A stretch of 64,000 nt of DNA from Rugamonas sp. (lineage in GTDB: Bacteria; Pseudomonadota; Gammaproteobacteria; Burkholderiales; Burkholderiaceae_D): positions 1 through 64,000 of the forward strand of contig NZ_JANXMI010000225.1 in the NCBI RefSeq assembly GCF_025354735.1, given 5' to 3'. A program made the position numbers and the translations under genes. Positions 31,250 to 40,135 of this stretch are shown in pieces. Every line of letters starts with the position of its first letter. The first letter of the stretch is position 1. The notes beneath the pieces were generated by a model that was not told where the DNA came from, did not search any database, and saw only the letters and a program-made list of their open reading frames with translations.

Positions 31250-34204
31250 ATGAAAGCAAATTCTAATCCTCCCAATAACAACAAGGAAGCTAGCCAGCTG
31301 ACTTTTAATGCGTTAGACAGTACTCAATTATCAAACGTCGAGGGCAATGAACAGAATCTGAACCAATCCCGCGACGTAAACGGTAATTTTGAAACTGATA
31401 AAAAGTCTTTTGAATCATTAATTGCGAATACTATTAGTCAAATAGGACCCACAATCTTAGCAGATTCTGCGAAACTCCAACGAGCTTATGAAACCGTTCT
31501 AACCAACACATCTGACTTGGTTTATGTTTTTGGTCTTGACCATCGCGTCATTTACGCCAATGATACTTTGCTTAGTATGTGGGGACTTAATCTTGAAAGC
31601 TCGATTGGGAAAACCTTGTTAGAAATTGGTTACACACCTGCGCATGCCACGATGCATAGTAAGGAATTTGATTTAATAGTGACAACTCAAAAGCCAATTA
31701 GAGGAGAGGTATCATTTAATGGCGCAAACGGCTACCGGAGATATGATTATATTTTTGTTCCAGTTATTGGTGAAAACGGTGAAGTAGAAGCAATCGCAGG
31801 CACCGCGCGTGACGTAAGTGAACGGATGAAAATAGTAGAGCAGTTACGCGAAGGTCAAGAACAATTGGACTTTGCCCTTTCTGCAGCCAAGCTTGGACAT
31901 TGGGCACTTGATCTTATAGATAACACGTCAATTCGCACCGCACGTCATGATGAAATTTTCGGTTATGATCCGCAACTTACTGAGTGGACATACGAAATGT
32001 TTATTGAACATGTTGTTCCGACGGATCGATTAAAAGTTGACGCCGATTTTCACTTAGCATTGAATTTCGGATTGCCTTGGAGCGTCGAATGCAAAATTCT
32101 TCGCGCTGACGGCGCGCTCCGATATATATGGAGTAAAGGTGTTGTCAAAAATAATTTCGACGGAAAACCTATTCGTATGGTCGGCATTATCGGTGACGTT
32201 ACGGAGAGGCGACATGCAGAAGAATTACAGGCTTTCCAAATGAGGCTATCAGAAACATTACGCCCATTATCAAGGGCTATCGATGTACAGGCTGAAGCAA
32301 GTAGAGTGCTTGGTGAGCAATTAGGTGCTAATCGAGTTGTCTATTTTGAAATTATGGGTGATGAATACATTATTGAACGTGACTTTACTGCAGGTGTACA
32401 GCCGCTTGCAGGTAAATATCCAGTAGATTCATTTGGGCCAATGCTTCTTGAATCATTGCTTAAGGGAATTACAGTCGTAGAATCGGATGCGACTAATGAA
32501 ATTAATCGCTCTCAATACGAAAAAGATGCTTTTAAAACTATTCAAGTGCGGGCCCACGTTGACGTGCCACTCGTGAAAAATGGACAATTTGTGGCAGGTA
32601 TGACTGTCCATATTTCTGAGCGACGAGATTGGTTTGCTCACGAAATTGTTTTGATCCAAGAAACAGCTGAGCGGACTTGGGCGGCACTAGAAAAAGTGCG
32701 TGCCGAAGCTGCTTTGAAGATAAGTGAAGAACGGTTGTCAATGGTTCGCAATAGCAGTGGTGTTGGGTTCTGGTATTGCGACTTGCCTTTTAATATACTT
32801 GAATGGGATGAAGTGGTAAAAAAACACTTTCATCTGTCACCCCACGCGGTTGTTACAATTCAGAATTTTTACGAACTTCTTCATCCTGATGATCGTGAAA
32901 TTACTCGCCAAGCCATTGAACGAAGTATCGTTGAGCGGGCGTCCTATGATGTAATTTATCGTACGATCAATCCAAGTTTTGGGGCTGTAAAATGGATAAG
33001 GGCTATTGGTCATGCATTTTACACGGTAGATGGAGTTCCGATTCGTTTTGATGGTGTTACTATTGATGTAAGCGAACAGAAGAAGGCCGAAGAAATATTA
33101 CGAGATGCAAGCCGTGAGAAAGATAATTTTATAGCAATACTTGCTCATGAGCTTAGAAATCCGTTAGCGCCATTAAAAAGTGGCGTGCAGTTAATAAAGA
33201 GTGTTGATTCAAATCAAGTAATTGCCCAAGCATGTTCAATTATGGAACGACAGCTCATTCAGATGACCCGGCTAGTTGATGATTTGCTTGATATTAGCAG
33301 AGTGAATACGAATAAGCTTCAATTGCATAACGAAAGAATTCAGTTGAATGAAGTCATTTCGTCAGCGATAGAAATAAGCCGCCACATAATTGCGGAAAAA
33401 GGCCAAACGCTATCTATTGAACTATCAGACGATTCAATTTACTTAGATGGTGATAGCGTTCGGCTATCCCAAGTTTTAGCGAATTTACTAAACAATTCGG
33501 CAAAATATACACATGACGGCGGCCATATAAGTTTATCTGTATGTCATGATAGTGCATCAGTTACAATAAGTATTGTTGATAACGGAATTGGAATTCCTGA
33601 GAACATGCTCAATGATATTTTCACAATGTTCACTCAGGTTGACAGAACATTGGAAAAAACAACTGGAGGCTTAGGGCTGGGATTGTCGCTAGCAAAAAGT
33701 TTAGTTAATTTGCATGGCGGAACTATTAATGCATTCAGTGAAGGTGAAGGGCTTGGCAGTAAATTCATAATTAATTTACCAGTTTCTACTACTAATTTAG
33801 TGGATATGCATAGTGTTGATTCTATATTTACTACGCCAATTCTCGAATTTCGGATACTTGTCATTGATGATAACGAAGATGCTGCGGAATTATTAGCTCT
33901 ACTTCTTCAGTTTAAGGGTAATGAAGTTCGCACAGCTTACGATGGGGAATCTGGAATTGTAATAGGATCAAAGTTTAAGCCTGATGTTGTTATATGCGAC
34001 ATTGGCATGCCTAAAATGAATGGTTTTGATACTGCTCGCTTTATACGAAATGTAGAATGGGGCGAAAATGCTATACTTGTAGCTCTAACAGGGTGGGGCC
34101 AAGAGAAAGATATGCAAAAAAGTGTGGATGCAGGATTTAATTATCATTTGGTTAAACCTGTTGATATTGACGCATTGATGTTATTGCTCCAAAAAGCGAA
34201 ATGA
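31250..34204 (+). CDS. Multi-PAS/GAF hybrid sensor histidine kinase, low GC
   Basis: A 984-aa soluble hybrid kinase (an in-frame TTG at 31196 would add 18 residues). It has several PAS domains (about 65-190, 195-320 and 510-640), a GAF-like segment between them (about 330-500), HisKA with LAHELRNPLAPLKSG, HATPase_c with LANLLNNSAKYTHDGG and GGLGLGLSLAKSLV, and a receiver with VIDDNEDAAE, VVICDIGMPKMNG and HLVKPVD. The gene is strikingly AT-rich and differs in codon use from the backbone, pointing to recent transfer from a low-GC donor. No cognate regulator is adjacent. Confidence 0.88.
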   Translation: MKANSNPPNNNKEASQLTFNALDSTQLSNVEGNEQNLNQSRDVNGNFETDKKSFESLIANTISQIGPTILADSAKLQRAYETVLTNTSDLVYVFGLDHRVIYANDTLLSMWGLNLESSIGKTLLEIGYTPAHATMHSKEFDLIVTTQKPIRGEVSFNGANGYRRYDYIFVPVIGENGEVEAIAGTARDVSERMKIVEQLREGQEQLDFALSAAKLGHWALDLIDNTSIRTARHDEIFGYDPQLTEWTYEMFIEHVVPTDRLKVDADFHLALNFGLPWSVECKILRADGALRYIWSKGVVKNNFDGKPIRMVGIIGDVTERRHAEELQAFQMRLSETLRPLSRAIDVQAEASRVLGEQLGANRVVYFEIMGDEYIIERDFTAGVQPLAGKYPVDSFGPMLLESLLKGITVVESDATNEINRSQYEKDAFKTIQVRAHVDVPLVKNGQFVAGMTVHISERRDWFAHEIVLIQETAERTWAALEKVRAEAALKISEERLSMVRNSSGVGFWYCDLPFNILEWDEVVKKHFHLSPHAVVTIQNFYELLHPDDREITRQAIERSIVERASYDVIYRTINPSFGAVKWIRAIGHAFYTVDGVPIRFDGVTIDVSEQKKAEEILRDASREKDNFIAILAHELRNPLAPLKSGVQLIKSVDSNQVIAQACSIMERQLIQMTRLVDDLLDISRVNTNKLQLHNERIQLNEVISSAIEISRHIIAEKGQTLSIELSDDSIYLDGDSVRLSQVLANLLNNSAKYTHDGGHISLSVCHDSASVTISIVDNGIGIPENMLNDIFTMFTQVDRTLEKTTGGLGLGLSLAKSLVNLHGGTINAFSEGEGLGSKFIINLPVSTTNLVDMHSVDSIFTTPILEFRILVIDDNEDAAELLALLLQFKGNEVRTAYDGESGIVIGSKFKPDVVICDIGMPKMNGFDTARFIRNVEWGENAILVALTGWGQEKDMQKSVDAGFNYHLVKPVDIDALMLLLQKAK

Positions 34205-34556
34205 AACTTATTAATAATTTTCTTTTATGCTTAATAGATAGTACTATTTTGGTTTGATATTTTCGATTTTATCTGCTGATAAATTAGCTGCTGTTTGTTG
34301 ACGGCCTTGCAGTAGTCGTGCAAATCGTGCAGCAGAAGAAATTTGTACATCAGGATACGCAATCGTTGATCGTGCCTACTAAGGGCGGCTGCCCAATTAA
34401 CTTATCTCCAGCTGATGAGAGTTCCAAGGAATAAGCATCGTCAGCTTTGGGTCGAAGCGCCCTGTCATCCGGGTTGGCGCAGCACAGCTCGACTTGACCA
34501 TTGAAGACCGCTTCGTACAGCCTAAACGCGCATTGGTTTGTTGACGGTTCCATAGT
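34205..34556. other. Intergenic region, no supported gene
   Basis: A 352-bp stretch after the low-GC kinase. It contains CAGCTTTGGGTCG (near 34440), which also occurs near 61801 and 62243 inside another cargo unit and looks like a dispersed chromosomal repeat. No gene is seen. Confidence 0.5.
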
Positions 34557-34795
34557 TGTAGCGGCTCTCGTTTGAAACTGCCCGTGCTCGCATTCGATGC
34601 CAGTTTCGGCTCGAATTAACTGCAAATGGCGGAGGGCTCGTGCTCACGCTAACTGCAAATGAGCTTGCAATGGGTATCGTCTCGTTGGGGTCTAGACGAC
34701 CGGGCTACCCTGTCTCGAATGTGCTACATCAACCCATGCGAGACGCGAAAAACGTCTCAATGTCAGCGCTGCGCATGGGTGTACCTCTAAGGTAC
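34557..34795 (+). repeat. Complex transposon terminus, long type (copy B, left end)
   Basis: Starts TGTAGCGGCTC, then box repeats with GAATTAACTGCAAATG and GCTCACGCTAACTGCAAATGA, then the inner segment with the hairpin GAGACGCGAAAAACGTCTC, ending near GGTAC. It lacks about 60 bp of box repeats present in copies A and D. The outer flank is CATAGT. Confidence 0.8.
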
Positions 34796-34842
34796 AATCT
34801 GAGCCCACAGCAGGCAGCTTTCGGCCAGCAGCAGCCGTTAGC

Positions 34843-35715
34843 TTTAGCAACCTGCATTTCAAATTAGCTCGACCTGCATTTGACGCAGATTTCGACTGAC
34901 AATAACTGCGACTGACGGGGCGCGCGAACCAGCATTAGCTGCAAGTCAGCCTGCATTTAACGGGGCCGACCTGCATTCCATCGCGTCGAACCAGGAATAC
35001 TTGCATGTAGTCCTGTCCGCGTATTTCGGCGAACGTAAGCGCCGCGTTCATTCTGTTAGCTAAGCCTATCGGCGATTTTTATTGTGCGTCCCCTTGTGTC
35101 TTCGGTTTTTCATGACCATGTTATGTTTTCAATACTTTCGAAGGAAAAAAATGATCTACGACATGGAAGCGTTGCCGCTTATGGAAGAATGGAAAGCGGC
35201 CAGGTTGGTGGAAAACACAGCGGTGGAAAACCTTCTTTCCGCTATGAAAGGCGGCGTCCGGGAGAATGCGATTCTCTTGGAGCTGACGAAGCGAATGGAA
35301 GATACGCACAACGCTGCCATGGACATTTACGACCGGCTCCAGGCGTTCCGACTGGATCAGGTCTGACCAAGTGCGCCGCGATCACACCTAGTCAACTCTG
35401 ACACAAGTGCAGAAAACTAGGGTTTTCAGGAAAGCCCCAAGGCACGTGCTAGTCATCACGACCGCGCCCGGTATCGTGCGTCCAAGAACCCGGTGCATAA
35501 ATCTTCGTCCACCAATTGCGGAACAGAACGGCTTTATGGGCGGCCGGTCAGTTGCAGTTATTGCTGGTCGACACCGATGGAATGCAGGTCGGTCCCGTCA
35601 AATGCAGGCTGACTTGCAGCTAATGCTGGTTCGAGCGCCCCATCAGTTGCAGTTAATCTTGGTCGAAAAACGCGTCAAATGCTGGTCGGCCCGTTTTCAA
35701 ACGCAGGTCGCTACA
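34843..35715 (+). mobile_element. 873-bp non-autonomous element with 6-bp target duplication
   Basis: The left end starts TTTAGCAACCTGC and the right end (minus strand) TGTAGCGACCTGC. Each then runs through box repeats such as AACCAGCATTAGCTGCAAGTC and CCTGCATT. The two ends are inverted relative to each other and are a diverged subfamily of the TGTAGCGGC termini. GTTAGC flanks both sides (34837-34842 and 35716-35721). The interior carries one 71-aa gene and no transposase. Confidence 0.8.
35151..35366 (+). CDS. Small passenger protein of the 873-bp element
   Basis: A 71-aa helical acidic protein starting MIYDMEALPLMEEWKAARLV, with AAGGAAAAAA before the ATG. I do not recognise the family. 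It is the only gene between the two termini of the non-autonomous element. It has a heptad-like pattern and may form coiled coils. Confidence 0.6.
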   Translation: MIYDMEALPLMEEWKAARLVENTAVENLLSAMKGGVRENAILLELTKRMEDTHNAAMDIYDRLQAFRLDQV

Positions 35716-35730
35716 GTTAGCGAAAACGGT

Positions 35731-35939
35731 ATGAAAAATAAAATACCAAGAATTCGAGGGAGAACTTTATTGACTGTGCGTGTGGCTGCGGGGAGACGCC
35801 CGTTAAAGGTCACTTTCTTCCAGTGCACGACCAACGACTTAGAGCTGACCTTGAACGACGAGTTGGAGAGCTGTTACATCTTAGAAAGTTGGTTGAGGCT
35901 GCTGAGTATTTCGTCGCCGGAGACCTCGGAGGTTCTTAG
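35731..35939 (+). pseudogene. Frameshifted small zinc-ribbon-like gene
   Basis: The ATG at 35731 opens MKNK, then one base is missing in an A-rich run (near 35741). In the next frame the reading is coherent: NTKNSRENFIDCACGCGETP, then VKGHFLPVHDQRLRADLERR and a helical end, stop TAG at 35937. The CxCGCG cluster suggests metal binding. The gene starts just outside the right end of the 873-bp element. It is non-functional unless frameshifting occurs. Confidence 0.5.
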
Positions 35940-35980
35940 TTCAATGGTATGGTCAGGGAACTACTGCATAACAAAGAAGC

Positions 35981-36009
35981 AGGCCATTGACGGTGGCGGT
36001 CAATGGCCT
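35981..36009 (+). terminator. Perfect 11-bp stem hairpin
   Basis: AGGCCATTGAC-GGTGGCG-GTCAATGGCCT, 41 bp after the frameshifted gene. It lacks a T-run. It may be the terminator of that gene or a repeat-type hairpin. Confidence 0.45.
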
Positions 36010-36076
36010 GGGGCGTACAGTTAGGCCGAGAAGAAAGTGAATGCGCTTAATCAGAGCCAATCGTTAGGGGCTTGTT

Positions 36077-36826
36077 ATGATTTATTATATTGTTGTTTTA
36101 TTTGCACTAATTTCAAATGATGCTTTTGCAGCAAAAACACTTGAAATTATGGCGGAAGATGCCGCTGCACCTTGGTCCAATGCCGATGGCTCGGGATACG
36201 CGAACGAAATAGTGTTGGCATCGTTTTCAGCCGTGCATACTGAAGTGAAGTTGCTCGTCGTTCCGTACGCCCGTTGCAAAAAATATGTGATGGCAGGATC
36301 GGTGGCGGGTTGCTTAAGTATGGCAGATGCACCGGAACTCCACGACAAAGTTTGGTTCGCCGATTTGCCGTTATATCAAGCATATCCTCGTATTTACTTC
36401 AATCCGAAGCATCCCATAATAGCCAAATCGGTAGATGCTCTTCCAACGAACATACGGATAGGTATCGTGAATGGCTACGAATACCCGCTTGCGCTCACTG
36501 AAAAGGTTCCGCGTGGAACTTCGTTTGTTGAGGCGCGGTCAGAACTGACGAATATAAAGAAGTTGGCCATGGGCCGCATAGACGTTGCAGTAATCATGAT
36601 GGACGATATGAAAACAGAAAACATGTTGGTTAAAGCTGCGGGTGTTCAGAATATCGCTTTCGCTTTTCAAATGCCGCCGGAAGGGTCTTTTATTGGATTT
36701 AGTAAAAAACATCCAGAAGGAGATAGTGCACGTTTACTCTTCAATCGTGGATATCGCATTATTATGAGCAATGGCGTAAAGTTGGCCATAGACCGTAAAT
36801 GGCATTTGCAATCAGTCAAACGGTAA
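36077..36826 (+). CDS. Periplasmic solute-binding-like protein (SBP_bac_3 type)
   Basis: A 249-aa protein with a signal peptide (1-18, ending NDAFAAK). The mature part follows the family 3 binding-protein layout: LEIMAEDAAAPWSNADGSGYANEIV at the start of lobe 1, VVPYARCKKYVMAG, and a NIRIGIVNGYEYP lobe-2 strand. No permease genes are near, so it may serve as a sensor or a lone binding protein. The gene is low in GC compared with the backbone. It lies in cargo unit B-C. Confidence 0.65.
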   Translation: MIYYIVVLFALISNDAFAAKTLEIMAEDAAAPWSNADGSGYANEIVLASFSAVHTEVKLLVVPYARCKKYVMAGSVAGCLSMADAPELHDKVWFADLPLYQAYPRIYFNPKHPIIAKSVDALPTNIRIGIVNGYEYPLALTEKVPRGTSFVEARSELTNIKKLAMGRIDVAVIMMDDMKTENMLVKAAGVQNIAFAFQMPPEGSFIGFSKKHPEGDSARLLFNRGYRIIMSNGVKLAIDRKWHLQSVKR

Positions 36827-36997
36827 TATTTTTTCGTCATTAAATTTCTAAAAATAGAACTATGGTTTATGATAGGGAAAACTTTGACCTTTACTGACTA
36901 AAAGGTTAGTAAAGAAATTTTAAAAATAAAATTATTTACAATTAGACAACATTCCACTAGGATCCGACAAGCGGTATTATTATTGGAGAGTTAATAA

Positions 36998-37357
36998 ATG
37001 AGTTTAGACCAAAAATTTCTTACTGCAAAGCTTGCTGCACCCGACTTAAAAGTCGATAGTTTGCTTGCTATATTGAAGGAGCTGTTAGAATCCGGCATGA
37101 ATGAGCTGAACTGAATACTTCCCGATGGTGATGTTATCAACTCCAATGTGCTTATTACGCAACCGGATGTGCCAGTGCATTTGCTTTTTAGCCGAATTGG
37201 TCCTGACGCACAACCAAGAAAGCTTTTAGGAAAGTGCCCCGCCTGCGGCTATGGCGACGCATATGTTCGAGTTGTTTGTCCAGTGCGTTTCTCTCCCCTG
37301 GCAAGCGCATCTAAGCGGCCTGTCATCCAGGTAGAACCCTCCAAAAGTCGCGCGTAG
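36998..37357 (+). pseudogene. Small gene interrupted by an in-frame TGA
   Basis: The ATG at 36998 (GGAGAG upstream) reads MSLDQKFLTAKLAAPDLKVD and on to a TGA at 37112. The same frame continues open to 37357 as ILPDGDVINSNVLITQPDVP and so on, with a CPAC motif. Either a 38-aa gene followed by a chance open frame or a nonsense-mutated gene of about 119 codons. The product is not recognised. Confidence 0.35.
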
Positions 37358-37436
37358 GCTTAGCGTGCTATTTTTTCCGTTTTCCCTCCTCTCCCCTAAA
37401 CCGGTTTTACGTTCCATTGCACCTGGATTTCCACAT

Positions 37437-38384
37437 TCACGGCAGGGGGTGGCGTTCAACTTTTGGGGCATTCGCCTGAGAATAGCGGATCGTCAGGTCT
37501 TCCTTGTGCGCGTACTTAGGCGGCTCGTTGTCGATTCCCTTCTGTCCGGGATCGAGCATGAGGCGGTCGTGAATAATCGCCTGGTTGGTCGCCTCATCGA
37601 GCTGGGCCAGGTAGTAGGTTGTCTTGAACAGGACTGCGCCCTTATAGGTGCCGTGCAGTTCGTCTGTATCGCCCAAGGCATGGCCTTTGTTGTCGATCAT
37701 CGCTATCAACTGATCCAGTTCGCGCTCCCGCTGCTGTAGGGGATAGACTAGGCTTTTCAGGACCCACTCCTTGGCATCCGGGGAGATCATGAATTGCTGG
37801 TCACGCTCGATGACGGCCTGCAGCGCCGGCTTCTGGAAGTCTGCCGAGTTGTCGTAGATATAGACCGCATCGGCAATCTCGGCGGCCCTGGGCAGGAGGG
37901 CCAGGGTGCGGTGATAGCGCTCACGCACCTTATCGGGCGGGACGTAATGGCCGGTGGTCGTACCGGTCTCGTAGCGCATGGTGACACGGGCGACATTTTT
38001 TTCCGGATCGTCGGTGGTGATGAATGTGAGGAACAGCTTGTATTCCTGCTCCTTGAGCATCAGCATTTCATTGATTCGTGAAGGATGCGACATGACGGTC
38101 TCGAAAGCGAACGGCAGGTGGTTCTCGATGGCCTCGGCCCTCATCGACACGGCCGCCCTGGCCGCAGCGAGGTCGCGGGCGTCCTGGTCGGCGAACTCGC
38201 CTTTCAGGTCCTTCGCAACCTGGTCGGGATTGATGAAGAGGGTGGGAACGGGGTAGACACCCTGGACGGTTGCCAAGCCTGTTTCCTTGATGTCGTCAAT
38301 CAGGGAAGTCTTACCGGAACCGTTCGGGCCGGCAAATACCACTACATGAAGGTCGAGTTTGGCTTGTTTTTTTTCGTCGGACAT
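37437..38384 (-). CDS. Zeta-toxin-like P-loop kinase
   Basis: A 315-aa AAA_33/zeta-family protein. Walker A FAGPNGSGKTSLI is at residues 17-29, then NPDQVAKDL with the substrate-site acidic residue and HLPFAFETVMSHPSRINEML, typical of zeta toxins; a variable C terminus follows. Zeta enzymes phosphorylate UDP-N-acetylglucosamine. A terminator-like hairpin ends three bases before its ATG, and the likely antitoxin precedes it. Other P-loop kinases share this fold, so toxicity is inferred. Confidence 0.75.
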   Translation of the reverse strand: MSDEKKQAKLDLHVVVFAGPNGSGKTSLIDDIKETGLATVQGVYPVPTLFINPDQVAKDLKGEFADQDARDLAAARAAVSMRAEAIENHLPFAFETVMSHPSRINEMLMLKEQEYKLFLTFITTDDPEKNVARVTMRYETGTTTGHYVPPDKVRERYHRTLALLPRAAEIADAVYIYDNSADFQKPALQAVIERDQQFMISPDAKEWVLKSLVYPLQQRERELDQLIAMIDNKGHALGDTDELHGTYKGAVLFKTTYYLAQLDEATNQAIIHDRLMLDPGQKGIDNEPPKYAHKEDLTIRYSQANAPKVERHPLP

Positions 38385-38386
38385 AT

Positions 38387-38411
38387 AAAAAAACGCGGGC
38401 TTAGCCGCGTT
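38387..38411 (-). terminator. Intrinsic terminator/attenuator directly before the toxin start
   Basis: On the minus strand AACGCGG-6 nt-CCGCGTT runs into seven T and then TATATG, the toxin start codon. It lies in the 48-bp gap after the antitoxin gene, so it should cut read-through into the toxin and leaves no room for a normal ribosome site. Confidence 0.75.
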
Positions 38412-38432
38412 TACAAGTAGTGGAAGAGAGAA

Positions 38433-38669
38433 TTATTTGGCAGTGGCAAGGCGCTTGCCAGCGAAGCTGGCGAGATCGAATGTCGTGGCCTTGGACGCAT
38501 CGCGTTTCGGTCCGTGTTCCTGGGCCAGAATTTTGACTCTGGCAAGAGACTTCTCCATGTTCCCGGTTAGCGCGTCGTCCCACTCCTTGACGGTGGCTCC
38601 GAGAAAAGGTGCATCTCCCCTCAAGACCGTGGGGGAGCTAAATCGTTTGGAGCCGCGTTTCAGTTTCAT
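38433..38669 (-). CDS. Putative antitoxin upstream of the zeta-like toxin
   Basis: A 78-aa basic protein with AFLGATVKEWDDALTGN-like and ILAQEHGPKRDASKATTFDL segments. It is not recognised by family. The role comes from its position in the toxin operon and its small size. The ATG at 38669 is used; an in-frame start five codons upstream is possible. Confidence 0.55.
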   Translation of the reverse strand: MKLKRGSKRFSSPTVLRGDAPFLGATVKEWDDALTGNMEKSLARVKILAQEHGPKRDASKATTFDLASFAGKRLATAK

Positions 38670-38744
38670 AGTGATTTCCTTCACAACTGAGTTGTTACAC
38701 TCATTATAGACCGCTTCCAGTTGACGGACAGGGTCATCGAACCC

Positions 38745-39902
38745 TTAGCGTGGTGTGAACTGTATGTGGACAGGATGCTGTGGAGGGCGGCGCGGCAACG
38801 TGACTACGAACGCGGTGCCTGTTAGTTCGTTTGACGTGACCTTTACCGAGCCTCCATGAGCACGAACGATTTCTCGCACTATGAACAAACCGATGCCAAG
38901 GTTGTTCCCATGCACTGTATCGGTATGACCCGCAATCCGCACAAGCGGCTCGAAAATCGTATTCAGTTTTTCTGGCGGGATCGCTTTACCGAAATTCTCA
39001 ATGCGCAGTATTACGGAAAACTCGTCCGAGGAAATTCGTAGAATCACTGGATGATCTTTGCTCCCGTACTGCACCGCATTGCTCAATAGATTCGAAAGCA
39101 CCTGGGCAAGACGATTGTCGTCCCATTGCCCATCGCAGTCGCCGCTCGCAACTAGTTCAAAAGTAATCTCCGGGTGCGCCATTTGCTGCTCGGATAAGGC
39201 GCTCTGTACCAGGTCAGCTAAGTTAACGTACTTATGTATTACAGGCAAACCAGTACCCAAGTTTGCTTTTGTATAGTCGAGAAGATCATTGACGAGACTG
39301 TTCATCCGTTGACCTGCATTGTGAATTCGTGTTGCCGCGGAAGAGTAGCGCGGATCCACTTCAGTTCCCTCCATGATGAAGCGTGCGGCCATAAGGGTAG
39401 TAGCCAAAGGATTTCGCAAGTCGTGTCCCAAGATTGCTAAAAAAAGGTGTTGGGACTTGGAGACTATTTCCGCATAGCGACCGACCGATTCAGCAACCGC
39501 CTGATCAATGGCCTCGTTAAAACGCATCACATCCATCGCATCCGTCGTTAGCTGGACCCCGTCGTCCTCCAACCAAAGCCGCAAGACACTAGCTCGCAGG
39601 GCGCGATACTCGGAGACCAGTTGTTCAATATTGAAACCAGAAAAAAGGCGAGCTTGCGCATGCGTCTCGGCGGAGCTTTCCTCCGGAAGGACCCTTCCAG
39701 TGCCGTATGACTTCAGTTGCTGTGCTACGTCAGTCTGGGAGTTGTCCAGATCTAAGACAATCGCCTCCAACATGAGTTTTGCGTGATTGCGCAGCGCTAC
39801 CTTATCCATTGTCAAAGCTGGCGGCACCACGGTAGCGGCGAACATTTCCCACTGGGCAAGAATCTCTTCCATGTGGTTTGTTATGAAGTGGCTAAGTCGC
39901 AT
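38745..39902 (-). CDS. Sensor histidine kinase with helical N-terminal domain
   Basis: A 385-aa soluble kinase. Residues 1-135 form a helical sensor region resembling RsbRD-type N domains. HisKA has ILGHDLRNPLATTLMAARF (about 155-175). HATPase_c shows LAQVLSNLLSNAVQYGSKDH and NLGIGLFIVREIVRAHGGS. It lacks a receiver domain. It is followed on the same strand by no regulator gene. It lies in cargo unit B-C. Confidence 0.87.
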   Translation of the reverse strand: MRLSHFITNHMEEILAQWEMFAATVVPPALTMDKVALRNHAKLMLEAIVLDLDNSQTDVAQQLKSYGTGRVLPEESSAETHAQARLFSGFNIEQLVSEYRALRASVLRLWLEDDGVQLTTDAMDVMRFNEAIDQAVAESVGRYAEIVSKSQHLFLAILGHDLRNPLATTLMAARFIMEGTEVDPRYSSAATRIHNAGQRMNSLVNDLLDYTKANLGTGLPVIHKYVNLADLVQSALSEQQMAHPEITFELVASGDCDGQWDDNRLAQVLSNLLSNAVQYGSKDHPVILRISSDEFSVILRIENFGKAIPPEKLNTIFEPLVRIAGHTDTVHGNNLGIGLFIVREIVRAHGGSVKVTSNELTGTAFVVTLPRRPPQHPVHIQFTPR

Positions 39903-40135
39903 AGAAGTCGCTGGTGCGCATGATTGAAAGGTCCAGGTGAAATTGTCTCCTCATTCTATACGACATCCGATTCCGTCAATTTAATCACTGCGGAAAAAGA
40001 ATGATTTACTCAGGGGTGGGAAGCATTGTTCCTCGTACCGTTGATAACGTTCGGATTGGGAACTGGCTCGGCCGCGCAAGCTCACGTACAGCGTGCTATT
40101 CAAGCGACTAGTTCGACCAGAAGCGGATTGTCACC

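Noticed and set aside
30461..34204. Complete Tn3-family transposon around the resolvase
   Set aside because: No tnpA and no 38-bp Tn3-type terminal repeats were found; the RK2-like par layout explains the block better.
34350..34867. Short open frames on both strands around copy B
   Set aside because: They are generated by the terminus box repeats (the same peptide pieces appear at other copies) and do not look like proteins.
35407..36024. 205-codon plus-strand frame over the right end of the 873-bp element
   Set aside because: The first half is repeat DNA. In the second half another frame (35731-35939) gives far more protein-like sequence.
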